A DNA stretch of 64,000 nucleotides from Anisakis pegreffii (taxonomy: Eukaryota > Nematoda > Chromadorea > Rhabditida > Anisakidae): contig JAPYMA010000958.1 of NCBI GenBank assembly GCA_035041965.1, positions 1-64,000 of the forward strand, read 5' to 3'. The notes under the pieces are model-generated. The model made no database searches. It saw only the letters and a list, made by a program, of their open reading frames with translations, and had not been told where the DNA came from. The position numbers were made by a program, and so were the translations under genes. Positions 1-14,113 of the stretch are shown here, one piece after another. Positions within the stretch are counted from its first letter, which is position 1; each line of letters starts with the position of its first letter.

Positions 1-141
1 TAAACTTTAGAACATCAAGAAATACGGCGAAACATACGAAAAATAAAAACATACACATAACGGCTCACAATCAAATGAAATGTTTGATATTGATGTGTTT
101 AGCAACAACAGTATGGAAAGGAATGTTATTTAAGAAAGATA

Positions 142-3100
142 TTATTGATAAGTGGTGTAAGTGAAGTGATTGGTTGAATCTTGGATTGAATCCATAAGAG
201 CATTGTTGTTGTGCTGTTGCTGTGGAACAGGAGAAGGGTCATAAAGAGTTTGCGCAGCGATATGAGATGAAGGATTGGGACTGATCGACGGGGTTGGTAT
301 GTTGCTATTGTTATTGCTGTTACCATTTGGAAGCATGTACGAAGTGCCGAGAGGCGATGGAGTACACGAATGAGATGCCAGCGACGGTGCCGTACTGCAA
401 CCACTACTGCCACCGCCGTTGTGTGACACCGTACTTGCCAGCAAGCTTTCGGAACGCACCAAGTCCAGTGCATCAATTACATCCTGTAACCAAGTCTCGT
501 TTCGTTGATATCATATCACATGCCACACTTCGGCATCCATTAGTTGATTGTACAATCAACTCTTTCCATTTAAGCTTTTCCTGACAAATTTCTTATCGTT
601 TCGATGCTTTGCTATGTTCATCTATTCACTGTGTATCATGAACTTATTATATCCACATACATATGAAAAATACGCTATAAATTGAAAAGTGAAAATAGAA
701 ACATTAAAAAGCACGTGAAAATACCTGCTTATTTTTCACGTAAAAATTCATGAGTTGTGTGAGTTCTCGTACGAAATCATCGTTTGAGTGCGAACTGACG
801 GGAAAATGTCTCGAGAAAGTGTGTGCACGTGCGATTCGTTTATCGTGTGCAACGCTGTTATCTAATTCAATCGAATAATCGCTGCTTGGTGGCTTCAATT
901 TGCAGGTTACAACCGCAATACGCATTGCTGTGAACCTAATATTTTCGGTGGTCAACTGATTTAAATTGGAAAGGCACACACGAAACACCATAACACAAGG
1001 GTAAGTTTTCATTTTCGTGGATTTTATCTATTTTTATCTCTTTTTATGATGATGAATATTTTGCTTCCTCTCTTTTTAAAGTTGTAACGCGAAATGATCA
1101 CTGAGTTTCGAGACTGGCTTGAATTGAAGTAATAAATAAAATGAATGAAGAGAGAGTTATGAACCTGATATGTTGCATAGCATCGATATCGCCCGAATGT
1201 GTGACATTTGATGAAATATCTCGACTCACCAACTCATCGTCACCACTTGCGGATGGATCACTGAACTCACATAAAACATCTCGAATACGTACCAATTCAA
1301 GATTTGCATTCACAATGTATTCCACCTGAATTATTGCTGGTCACTTATTCTGTTCACAAAAGACAACAAAACTCCGTTTGAAGAGAGGTTATGTTATTTA
1401 GAGTCATACATGTACTCATTGAACTGCTCAGACAAAAGTGGATGAAACACAACTGGACATCCACTTCAGAGTGAAGATAAATCACGATCAACTAGGGCTT
1501 TCAGAAGAACGTTAGAGAAAAATAAATGAACTTCAGATAAATTAAATTATGACTGACATACCTTCTCAGCATCAGCAATGTCACGAAGATAATCTTTCAA
1601 GCATTTAGCCTGAAGACGCTTCAAATCAAGAGGTTCTAAATGTATTGGTGCGGTTGTACCTTGTCCCACAGCATGTGCACTTGATTTCACCGTTAGACAT
1701 ATTGTACCACCTGTTACGAATGACAAACGCATCACAAGAGCTGACTGATGCGACTCCAAAATTTCAGCCACCTAAATACACGCACTAAAACACTTCAATG
1801 AAATACAGATTGAACCAAACAAAAACGCATTATTATTTCAGAGAGTCTTTCCCTTTCTATTAGTAAACTGTATATTCTTTAAAAATTACAATTAACAATC
1901 TGTGTTCAAGTTTCTTTGTGAGATTCAGTCACCTTTTTGAATGAAAAAGCACTTTCTGTTGAAGCCTCTTTAAAGTGTTCTAACGATACAATCTTTTAAC
2001 ATAATTATAACTGCTAAAAGGCTTAAGGCAAGACCAATTTAAAATACAGATTAATTCACCTGATCAAACTCAAGAAATCCCATGAGAATATTCTTTTCCC
2101 ATAATTTGCGAACATTTGTGCGAGAATCCTTCAAGAAGTTAATGGCATTAATAAGAACAGAATAAAACGAACGGGTAATACGTTCACGCATACTGTAAGT
2201 TTTGCATCGAGAAGCTGATACAATAAACGGCCGCAAGTGAGTGGAACTGATTGAATGAGTCACTCAGATCAATCAGGTTTTCAATTCAATCGACTGAGCT
2301 TACATATAAATAATTAATGATAACGATTGAGCAGAATAATACCTGAAAAATTTGCAGCAATTCCAGCATACCCCGCCACACGCTGAAACGTACGTTTGTA
2401 TGGCCGCATTCATAGCGCAGATGTGGACAGAGCACATTTTTGAAAGTGACGATTTCTGAAATTCAAAAAGCATCAATTCAAAATGTTGAAGCAATTACGA
2501 AATTTTTTGTCGTAACCATTGATACGAAATATTGCAAAGGAAGAGAAAATATACCGCATAAACTCGAAAAATCTCGGTATCTTGGTTCGATTTTAAATTT
2601 AAATTACTAACGTTGAGCAGACTTAATACGAGCACCAAAATCCCCAATCTGGCAATCATGGCACTGTAATTTATAACGTAACAAATCGAAGTCTCGATCT
2701 TGAAGACCACGCGACACATCAGCGCTAACTTTGAAATGCTGCATGAACAATTTTTTGAAATTTTCCCATTCAAGACCTATAAATGCCGTTCGAAATACGC
2801 AATAATTCATTGAAAATGATTCACTGTTGAAAAAATCCAGAAAAAGGACTGAGTAAAATCGAAAGGAATGAACGAAATAGCACTGAAATGAACGGGAAGA
2901 ATTTTAATGAAGCAAACAAAATACAAATGAGAAAACGTTAAATGTGCCAATCAAAAACGATGTAAGCAAAAGGGTTATTTCATGGGATGATAACCTGCAT
3001 CGACCCAGTTCAACAGAAGGCCATCTTGCGCTTTGCTTCCATAAAGCCAGAAACAGGTTGCTGTATACGAGCTCATCATACGTTGCACTTGGCAGTCCTT

Positions 3101-6100
3101 AAAGATCATAGACAATTCAAAATCCTTCTTTGCTTTTCTTCGACTATCATCAATCCAGATAAAAAATGTCAACAACTCTACGATGGGATAGAAAATGTTT
3201 TTTTTTGCAGATTAATATGATTGAGTTTACTCGAATAATGAACTGGAAAGTCTTGAAAAATAAACGAGTTATCGAGCAGTTGATTCACTTGATTGCGTCG
3301 GGTGGCGATTGTAAACGGTAATGAGAGCGTATGTGCGGTAGCAAATTGACCAGATGGAGAGAACATTGTGGCTCGAATGTGGAAATAGAAGATAGGGCGT
3401 TTGCCTGACGATCGACCTTCCATTTGGGATGGAGAGAGATCCTCAAGACAAGACACTTTTTAAAAAGATTCATAGACCCATTTGTTAGCGCCATGAATTT
3501 ATGTAGGCTAATGAGGAAGTGTTCCCAACAGGAGGCTTTGAGCTCAGGTTTAGACTCTAATTTATGCTAATAGTTGGGGTTAGGCTCACGCTTACACTTG
3601 AGTTCAACTCTGAACGCTCATGCATTCAGCAACATTCAAAGCAATTCTAATTAATACGCTCAATGATAGAAAGAGAGGTGGAGCACTGGCTGGAAGGTTG
3701 AACGAAGCAATGAGTGATACTGATTATGAACAAATGCGTGAACATCACCGATTAACAGAAAAGAAATCAATCGAAACCTGGAAAGAGCTGTTCACCGAAT
3801 GTCGCCCTTTCTGTCGAGTCGTACACAATAAATGCGGGTAGGTGGCAGCCCAATAACGATTCTTGGAATTGTAAACTGGATAAATCACAACGCATTCTTT
3901 ACTATTCACATCTGATTTCTTATGAGCTGCACTACTGCTGCTGTGTTCTGAAATTAGCATAATGCCGATTAAACTAGAAATTAAATTAGCCAACCTCTTA
4001 TGGGTCGTTTCAAGGTTCCCCAGAATTTCATTAAGCAAGAAACACATCACTCAGCTACATTCACTTACTGGTAGTGATGCAAGCGTTTTGACAGAAAGTA
4101 ACCGTGAAGTTGACCAAACGTTAGTTGTCAAACTAAGTGGTGGACCTTGAGTTAGAGTGTTACCACTGGCTCGTTTCGTTCCTGATGTCGGTTTCATGGC
4201 GAGTAATGCGGCCGACGGCACTGTACCAATCGGTGATGCTTGTTGCAGCATTTTTTGACGTCGCATCTCAGACTGCAATTCTTGTGGTAAATGCAAATTC
4301 TTTCATTTACCATTTTTAAGTGAAATCACTGTCAACGAAACAATGAAGTTCGTATTTTAACGATATCTCCAACAGAATCACTTTATTTGCTAGACAAGTC
4401 CGGGTTCTTTTTTCTAAATTCTAGGCTTGTATTACAGTGAGAATTCATTATTTCACCGCGAAAAAGAGAGTGATTGTATCGACATTCAAAATGCCTTAGG
4501 CGTAAAAAACGGACACAAAAATGCGGTCAAACGTGAAGCAATTCAGTAAATTACCTGGATCTGCTCAGCTGTTTCTTCAGAAATGATCTGTATTTCAAAG
4601 TCTTTAAAAACAACTCCACGAGCAAGTGCACCACAATTCATCGAGAACAAATTGTTCGTTACCAAAATCGCGTTTGTTGATGGCTCAGTGGCAAGCACGC
4701 AATCCGACATTAACAGATCGAGTGCGGCGAAAACCGCTTCACTGAGTGGTTGAACTGGATCAAATGAACCGAACATTTTCTTGTTCATTATTAACTCATA
4801 ACGAAATCCCTGAAAAATATCATCGTAAAAGCGATTTTCAATTTACAGTCATAACTGCAGTCATTTGCAGTCCCAGTCATAACTGGGATGAACAGAAAAA
4901 AAATCTTTCCTATAAACGCGCCTCTCTTCAAAAATAACTACACTAAATAGAAGTGAGTAAGCAAAATGAGGTTAGGATGGAAATCATTTGAAAACCATTA
5001 ATTCGATTTTTAGAATGTTTTTCTGAGTTGCCCATATTCATGGATCATGATTGAACAATGTTCATTCCCTAAAATGTACCAAAAAATTTTGGAATATATT
5101 AAAGAAGAGTAAGTAATTGTAACTTCTGAAGAGAACTTCCGAAGAAATGATTTCTGGATAACATTACAATACATTATGCAATCCAACGATGCAACTTGGG
5201 TGAAAATACGGCAAGAATGAAATTGGAATGAGAAGAATGATAAATTTGACGCAAGAAGCGAAATGTAATTAGATTTTCACCTGTAGACGTGCACCAAGAA
5301 CACCAAGTATATACATCATATGACTATAAAATGAGACAAGCCTTGTAACCGGATGATCAGGCATCGGTTGAAAGTCACACATGCGCTGAATTTGTGCAGC
5401 GCGTACATCATTCCATAAACGAACACTGTGCTCGTTACAGAAACTCTACAAACACTGCATTATTTCAGTTATCTTCAACATAGCACAATGAAATGAAGCA
5501 TCGTGGGCAATGAATCGTGCCGCTGAATAGCTACAGCTCAGGTATAATTTCGCGTGCAAATGCTATAAGTTCGCCTTTCACGAGCACATCTTGATGACGA
5601 TACTTTGAGCATTAGGAAATTTGAAAAAGAACATAGCGTTTGTTCATATTCACTTTGAACAACTCGATGCATGGGATCAGCTTCTCGTCAGCGAATTGCT
5701 GAAGATGTACACGGAAACCTTCGATATCTGTGTTCGATAGAATTGGTGTTCCGTTCAGCGCCTGCAATGCCCATTAAAATTAACAGCAAATTTTCATTGA
5801 GTTTACATGTCAAAATTTTCCACTTCCCAGAAGTTTATCACACATCTCAGCGCTATCGATGCGACTAAATTTTGCTAATCGCACTTCTTAACTGTCTTCA
5901 TGGAAGGTAATAAGCAAGAAAAGAAAAGACCGAAATCGCTTCTGAAACCGTCTGACATTACAAAATCGGCACTTTCTAGCAATCAAAATTATCAGAGACG
6001 TTTATGTCGCAATGAATAGTAGACAAAGGTAATGTGGGAAATATTGTAGAAAAAACGAAACAAACCTTATAAAGTGTATGTAATGAGTGCATAGCATCGC

Positions 6101-8611
6101 TCAGTGATGCTGAGAATGTCATATAATTCGGATCGTTAGCAATAATCACCGATGGTAATATTGATTCCCTCAAATTTAGGATGCATGATATTAAATGTTC
6201 CAAAATTGTGAACAATAATAAATGTACAAACCAAATGAAATCTAAAGCAATCGTCATACCTAACGAATACCCTATCACCTTTCCTCTTACTTGCATTCAA
6301 GCATTATTGCTTACGTTGATCAAATTTCAAAATCAGTCGAAAGTTTGATTATCAAAATTTTAAAAAATCCAACAATGCATTGAATCAAGCTTGCGAGAGA
6401 GTGAAATTATTTCAGCCGACTGTGGATGAATCATAAACAAGTCGGACTGTTGTGACAGATACAAACGAGAAGAGCACATCCCTACAGGTCAATCGTAAGA
6501 AAAAAAGCAAGAGCAGCGTTAAACCTGGAGTTGTTAACAAGTTCAACTAGCGCATTGTTGAGTCTTGAGAAGATCACCTTGTCCTCTGTAGAGGTGACAC
6601 ACACCGATAAACTGTTCTGGAGCCGACTCGTAATACACAGCACATTCCACGTTAGCATTGTCCACTCCTCATAAAACTCCTCAACACAGATTATTCAATA
6701 ACTGCATAAACAGTCACCACGAAGTCTGCATTTTATGTGATCATTCTATATGATCATAAATTGATATTAAGTTCGAAACTGTTTGTTGAATAGCGCATTA
6801 CCAAATATAGGCATCTCTTTTTTATGAGCCATCAAAAATCAAATGTATCGCGAAATAATTACTAGAGTCGAGCACTATTGGTAAGAATTGAAACAAGCAG
6901 TTTACGCTTTTTTCACTGTCCCGTTCAAAGTAACAACGAAGCAACCTGATTGAAGCACTCTTTCAATCAAATTTTCCTCAAAAGATGGGATATACATTCA
7001 AGAGTGAACATTGAAATCAAGACTGTTTTGTGCGTGCAAAATGCTTAAATAACGACAAATATAAAGGCTTGCTTGTTTGTCGCCAGTGAATTCCGTTTTA
7101 ACACGCGTTACTCTTGCGTCAATCTCTGACAGTAATTTGCAGATCATATTTTTCACCTGAAACAAACGAAATCTTTTTTGCAAAATACTAACCATTTTTG
7201 CACGGAAAACTGATCATACAAAAAACTGTTATGTTTTTTCTCCTTCATTTTCAACCAAATAATTCTCATTTTAACAAGTAATATAAATTTTATTATAATG
7301 TGTAAAAGACATATAATGAACACACGTTCAATCGACAGTGCATGTAAGATGCGAAACGAATACTCCGACCGTTTTGGAAATTTTATCGTTTTCTTTCCGA
7401 TTGGTATGAAAATTTCGTGATATATTTTGAATGAAATAATCATACTTCATTTGTGTTCTGTTGAATGTTTGTTTAAATTATTTTTCGTTGAATCTCCTAG
7501 GAACTGAATAGAATGTCGAAGGATATGGCACTAAGATAATGTTATATTGTAACAAGGTAGTTTCGTTTGCTGTATTCGACCAATAATGCATTCAGTTACG
7601 ACACCCGTAATTGATCCATTCTTCTATTGAATTAGGTGGCTAATTCTATAATATTTGTGGACCGATGTTGAGGAAACGGAAATATTGCATGAACACGCTT
7701 GAAATTATTGACTGAGGAAGAAACTTTTGGGTCAGGTTGGATGTTCACAGAGAACCTATTCGTTTGTTGTTCAGTGACTGCGCAGCAAATCGATTTTTTG
7801 CAAGATTAATGATTCTTATTTCACGTTGATTATCAGACCACACAAACTATTTAATCTAATGATTATTCAATTACTCTACAGTGATTGTTTGGAATTCTTA
7901 GTTTTGAATGAAAAAAAACTCGTAAGAATCATATCGAGATTAGATTTTTCATAAGCGATTATCGAATGGTATCAACTATAAAGGCGTTCGATCTCATTTA
8001 TTCGATATTCTTGCAAAATTTTTCGAGTTACGCAATCTTGGATAGCATTAGCTTGATTTACTGTTGGTAAATTTGATTGGATTAATAGTGCTCGTCAAAC
8101 AAAGAGGGAGTATCACGTCGAGAACCATTTTTCATTCGTTTAGTTTCTAGGTTTTCTTCGGTGGCCCATTGATTGACAAATTTGATTCAGAAGGGTCTGT
8201 CCCCTCATTTCTATTCATGAAATTGCTCCCCGACAAAGTCACTAGATAGCCAAAACTCATGTGAAAAGAGTGCGAATGTGCATGGAGGAATCGCATTGAG
8301 TTGAAAGATTGTTCATTTCGTATGGCAATCATCAATAACACAACTTACACAATGCAGAACTGATGCTCATTTAAAAATCACGGATGAATCTGATAGATAT
8401 ATTCATAAATTCATTAACACTATACCTTTTTAAGAGACTCAAGCAATCACTGAGAGAGGTTGAAAAAAGTGAATGATTATTTCAAAAAAAAAACCTTTGA
8501 AAGGCGTTGTTCATTCGAATCAGTAATAGGTGGATCATAATGACGTCTAACGCCATGCCACATACAGAATAAATCATAAAGTAACTTCTGGAATGCTTCG
8601 TTCGTAATCAT
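142..8611 (-). CDS. STAT family transcription factor (sta-1/sta-2 type), 17 exons
   Basis: Latent cytoplasmic transcription factor that dimerises through SH2-phosphotyrosine contacts and binds DNA. Exons, 5' to 3' on the minus strand: 8611-8495, 7156-7010, 6679-6525, 6168-6066, 5761-5654, 5445-5281, 4809-4555, 4272-4069, 3441-3289, 3097-2995, 2776-2612, 2455-2343, 2128-2060, 1771-1562, 1325-1230, 892-725, 483-142. All phases close, giving 890 aa. Helical, probably coiled-coil sequence covers roughly residues 40-300 (e.g. [12 protein letters not shown]). The DNA-binding domain is about 350-500 ([14 protein letters not shown]). A linker contains [14 protein letters not shown]. The SH2 domain is about 600-690 ([11 protein letters not shown], then MRLSF with Arg634, and [11 protein letters not shown]). 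Tyr727 in [10 protein letters not shown] lies where the activating tyrosine sits in STATs. The last ~110 residues are Ser/Asn/Pro/Gln-rich and could be a transactivation tail. Assignment to sta-1 rather than sta-2 is not settled, and an exon between 8495 and 7156 could have been missed. Confidence 0.88.
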
Positions 8612-11600
8612 GACGGCGACAATTGGAACTGATTAAAAAGGTGGTGCTCTGATGTAGGAATAATGACGACACGCAACGGCAGATAGCACTGTTGAATAAT
8701 TATATTAATATTGTTATGGCTAAACCATCTTGAATTTTGAGGTAATTGCCATTTAGCGAATTATATGCAGCATTCGAGAGGTGAATAACTCGAGCGCTGG
8801 TGCAATATTTCGCTGAGCAGAAAGTTGATTAACACTGATAATGAAATGATATGACGTTATGCACAATCAATTAATTGACAGCTTGCTGGTGACTGCGTAC
8901 AAGCGATTATTGCAGTGAGAGTATTCACCAGACCGGATGATGATGAAGAATATTATGAACGCAACAAATTATTAATACAGAAAGGTTTTGTAGGAGCTGA
9001 TTACCCCGAACTAGACGGGGAGCTTCGCGAACGACACCTTCTTGCTTCGGTTTCTGGTTGTCTGCAAGAACATTCATAGACTTCTTTGAATCGCTATATT
9101 GGTCACCATAAAGCGAATATCACAGTGAATACAACAAATGAAAACACGCACTTTGATAACCCTTAATCGAGCATCTTCACTTTAAAAAGCAGTACTTTTG
9201 AGGAGGATGAGAGACTATTAATCAACTGTGAAACTTTGCTCGATTTTCGATTCAATACCATTCGGCCCATTAATGACCGTTCTAATCACAATACTTCTCT
9301 TATCGGTACTGAATGGAACAAATAAAATATGATAGCGTACACATTTTCAGTCTCTCTATATTCCACTGATCGTAATTGCTTGCTGCAACATTATCACGAC
9401 TGTTTTGGTTTTGATTCACAATTATTAATCAGATGTTGCTTTTTAATCTAAGATTTGTTCAGTCTCAAGAAATTTTGGGTTGTTCGATTGAAGGTTGTTG
9501 AGCTGTACACGTGAGCATAGCTCGTTTCTTTTATTTATCGATATCTAAAAACCCCTTCACATTGCGTCTCGGGTTAGAATCACTCGTTCCCTCAGCAAAG
9601 CCCATCACCGCTCCATAAAGTAAGCAAAGAGAAATTTTTCACCACCAAAACGATTCGTTTCACTCAAAAAGTTGAAAGAATCTATGAACTGAGAAAAACG
9701 ATACGAGCAATAAAAATGATCGCAATTTTTCGATTGAAAAAAAGAAACGTTAGTTGCTAGTGTCAACAGCTTCCACCTTATCGACATGCAGCATTGTTGA
9801 TAACATAACGATTGTTCAATAGTATAAAACAAGTTGAATGAGGAGGTCTGATTAGAATGAGTAATGAAAATGATGGATCGATAAATATTTGTAAGATGAT
9901 TAATTTTATAAGCGTCATCAACTTGTTGATTGCTGTTGTGCACAGCAATCAATAAACAAACAATTCTTTAGAGAATTCCTAGTATAGGCTTATATTAATA
10001 CGGTAAATATAATGATATGATTTGTTATCGTTGGTTGAAGAGAACACTATGAGTGCTTGGCTATCATCAACATAGGTCGAGACTCAAGATGCGTTCAACG
10101 CACAACTGATTGACATTAGAGAAGAGTGAAAATTGACCTTAACCGCCCGTTTTATTACGCAATGAGTTGAACACGTTACATATTAGATATTAAGATGTGT
10201 TTCACACTGAACACTGCATTCATCTAAAATCATGGAATTGAGTGGAACGTAAGAACAGAAATAATGATGACTACAATAATGCGTAGAAAATGAAAGTTTC
10301 GACGCAATACGGCAACTTCAGCCACACGAATGGATTGATCCAATACATTTGTGCGGTTGAAGCTGACATATTGCGCCGAAACGTCCGCAACTTAATTTTT
10401 CTACGTATTATTTACGTCCTTCAGTGGATTGTTATTGTTATTATTATTAGGATTACGCCTATTTCTATTCTTACTCTTACCATTGCTATCATTGTTCGAA
10501 AATGCCGATCTCAACGTTGGTATGAAAGTGGATTAGTTCAGAAGACTTTTCAATGTCAATATTTCTTATTACTAGGATAACGAAGATGTTTACAGAATAG
10601 AATGCAAAATATTTTCTAGTTCAAGTTTAGCACAGCATTTCTTCGACGAGACTTATCGTTTACATATTTTATGAACCTCCGTATACTTGAGATGATTTCG
10701 AGGTTCGTTAGCAATATCTTAACGACCCGCACAACAACAATTATTTACCAGCGTTCGGGCGGTTTTGCAATCGTTTAACTGCGTTAATTTTCTGTTTCTT
10801 CAAAAAATTATTATTAACATTTCAGTTTGTTTCACACAGTCAGTTTCATTCTCGTTGACTTCTACGATAGCACATAGAAAAGAACCGATAAAGCAATGCA
10901 CCACAACAAAAATGAGCGGAGGGGTTTTTTCATGTTAAGCAAACAGTTTAAATGCTCCCAATGCGAACAGTTTAGTAACCGTGTCGAATGTCGATCGGTT
11001 TGTTGCTGGTAACGATTTAAACATGAGATGAAATCGCTGATAAATGTGTGAAATAAATTGTTAAAGCTCTTTTCAAATCTTTAATCACATATCTCTCGTC
11101 GTTTTACGTTAGCTTGTTATACTACAATTATTAGCTGATAATACAAATAACATTTTGTTGCTGGAATAAAAACAAAATAACGGTCATGAATCAGATGCAA
11201 GAAAAATGATTATCGGAGAAAGGAATCCAATGGTAATATATTTAGTTGAGACAGTTGAACAAACTAGCATACATATTTTATGATTTATAAAGAAAAGTTG
11301 GATACACTGAATATACAAGCACTGAATTAATGGTATATGAGAATGACATCAAATATGATACGTTGCAAATGAGAATGAGGGCATGAGAGTTGTTGATAAT
11401 TATTAGATGATAACATTTCGTGTGGGTTGAATGAATAATTACGGCAATGTTAATCTCATTATTGTTACATCATTATTACTATCATTTCTGTAAAAAACAA
11501 TGACGAATGCTTGATAATGTTAAAGTCTATTCAGTTAAGATAATGTAGCTTTTTGTATAGAGAGTGGTAAGTTATAATGAATGATTGGTATTTCGAATGA

Positions 11601-12829
11601 TGGTATCTGGATTGCTTTCACGATACTTGAACATACGTAAATTATATTAATAAATTAACATTTATTGATAAGATAAAGAAATGAAGTGATTCAATCGATG
11701 ATGGCAAGAAGAAATGAAGTAGAGCGGCTGTTGAAGAGCGGTTCGATGTTATTCGATCGTATCGGCCCGTTGGTTCAAAGTGATTGATACATACACACAT
11801 ATAAATGTATATGTATACGTATGCGAACGTTATCAACTAACTGTGTTCGGTACTGGAAGTGTTTACCTATTGATTCGTTTTACAAAAACGAATGCTTAAG
11901 CACATAAGGGTAGATGCAGTAGATTGCGTCTTAACAATTCACGTATTCATGAACATGCTTCATTCATAAGCCAGCCACCATACATGCATCTCTTTTACAA
12001 CATTACTCATTACCGTTATTGTATTCTTGTTTGAAGTTGCCATCTTTAGTTTTTGAATGAAGTGAAAGCAAAACAAATGAGCAGCTGAGAACTCTGAGTG
12101 TTGATGTTAGCAAACATTACAAGCGAATAACTGACTTTCTAGAAATGCAATCCATTTTTGAATATCGTAATTGGATGTTATTCTATTTACATTTCAATCC
12201 TAATGCAGTCAAACTGTTGTTAGTGTTGATATGTACGTTTTGGAGATTGAAATGGTCATAAACAGCTATGAAGGTTTAAAAAAACAATTCTATAAGAACG
12301 TTTACAAGTGAGAAGCGATAACGAGTATCAATTTTTGTCAACATTTTTCGAAAGATTTGTTGACATTTTTCAAAATCCTGACTGATTTTTAAAATATCAG
12401 AAAGAAAAATTTGACAACAAATCCACACTATCATTTATCAGAAAGCCGTGACAAGAAGTACATATAAACATACTGATACAAAAAACAGAAATATTCCAGT
12501 ATGGAACAAACTACCTATTGAGCTTGACTGCTGTAATTTGGTTGAGAGATCCAGAACATACGTTTATGTCGATAAGCCGTCATATGTGATGAATAATTCG
12601 ACAGTAAAATGCGATTAAAATTTCATTGTTTGCTCGTATATCTTATATCTATTTTGCTAGCATTTCCACTAGATTGCTATTGTTGTCACACTTTAAATAT
12701 TTTTGTATTGTTATTATTCCTGTACACGTTTATTATCATTGCAATTATTGGCACTACTTTTATCACGCATATTGTTTTAATTAGTATTGTTGTTCATTCA
12801 CTGCTATTATTCTTTTTGAACAAGCATTA

Positions 12830-12853
12830 TTGGTATTATTATTATTATTATTA
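12830..12853. repeat. TAT/TTA microsatellite
   Basis: A short run of ATT trinucleotides (about eight units) ends an otherwise hydrophobic spurious open frame. Simple-sequence repeat, no coding meaning inferred. Confidence 0.7.
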
Positions 12854-13281
12854 AGCATATGGTTATTATTAGTCTGATTAATGTTGATCTTACCACGAAC
12901 ATTATTGATGCTCTTTTGGCATATTCAACTGGATGTTGATACCAGAAAAGATTTGAGATGCAAATGACAGAAAACGAATCAAATCATTCGGGATTCGATA
13001 AGACTAGCAAAGTATTGTGAAAATTGACGTTGCTTCTTCTATTCATAACGGAAAAAACTAAAAGTTCCACAAAAGTACCAATTTCCAACTGTACGTAAGC
13101 ATTCAACGAAACGAAATTTGAAGCGAGTAAAAGCACTATGATTTATAACTTTGCATATACGCTTGTATAATACGCATATATAAGTGCAAACGTGTTATGT
13201 ATTTACTCCATTTCATATCTTATACGCATTATTTTGGTCGCAAAAATCACTTTTCTAGGCATTTCTTCGGTCATTCAAGGT

Positions 13282-14113
13282 TGAAGGACAATATTTTGGG
13301 CAATAATTCAATTCTACCTTTACAAATACAGCTATACCTCTGAACCTCAGTATTTCACTTTGAGAATGCATACATTTTTTCAATAGTGTGGAATATGCTC
13401 CATCTGATCCTGTAAAGCAATCGCTTGGTTATTGAGGAATTCCTAAGCATACAGTTCGCTTGAAAATGGGACCTCTAATAAACTGTATGGTTTATTATTG
13501 CCCAATATAGTTGAAATGTTAGATTTCGTGTTATAACGAAATCGCTCAGCTATACAAAATACCACTGCAAATTTAGCTTTATTTTCATAGGAAATTTACA
13601 GAGAATAAAATCTCAATTTCTTCAGATATAGTCTGGCATAAAAATCATCGCATTTTGGTTCCCATTACCACTGTAATATCAACCGAGCTAAAAGTTTCTG
13701 ATGTTCGGACGATCTGCTCCCAAGCAACAAAATTTTCTCAAAATTTTTATTTCCATTGTATAGAACGTGATTTCTAGCTTGAGAAAGGTATTTGTATTGT
13801 TAGACGAAGATTTGATTTTCTTCCCATATAGGAATCATCACATCCTGATCTTGATAGTTACACTAACATCGCTAGATGTACGACGTTCAGGTAATTCCTA
13901 TCCTGCCATGTTGTTAGTATTGTGATAATTCTTTACATGTACCGTACTTAAATACACCAAGATTTTCCGTTCAATAAAAGAAACTGTTTTCGAACGTAAA
14001 CGTTCATTTGTGCAGGTTGTTGTGTATGCAGCTGTTCGACCGAAGGGCCACTTTCTATCATAAAGACAATGTTGAAGGACAATATTCTGGGCAATAATTC
14101 AATTCTGACCTTT
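13282..14113. repeat. 45-bp direct repeat pair with an inverted partial copy between
   Basis: A ~45-bp segment beginning GTTGAAGGACAATATT at about 13282 recurs at about 14069 with only a few differences (both continue with GGGCAATAATTCAATTCT). An inverted short copy (TTTATTATTGCCCAATAT) lies at about 13490. The arrangement suggests remnants of a small transposable element or its terminal repeats. No coding frame is attached. Confidence 0.55.

Noticed and set aside
10290..10580. 96-codon plus-strand open frame with Ile/Val-rich middle
   Set aside because: Built on TTATTATTAT-like simple sequence; no homology or neighbouring exons.
12609..12854. Hydrophobic 81-codon plus-strand open frame with repeated membrane-like stretches
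   Set aside because: Composition follows from T-rich low-complexity DNA ending in a TAT microsatellite; no start context, splice sites or family features.
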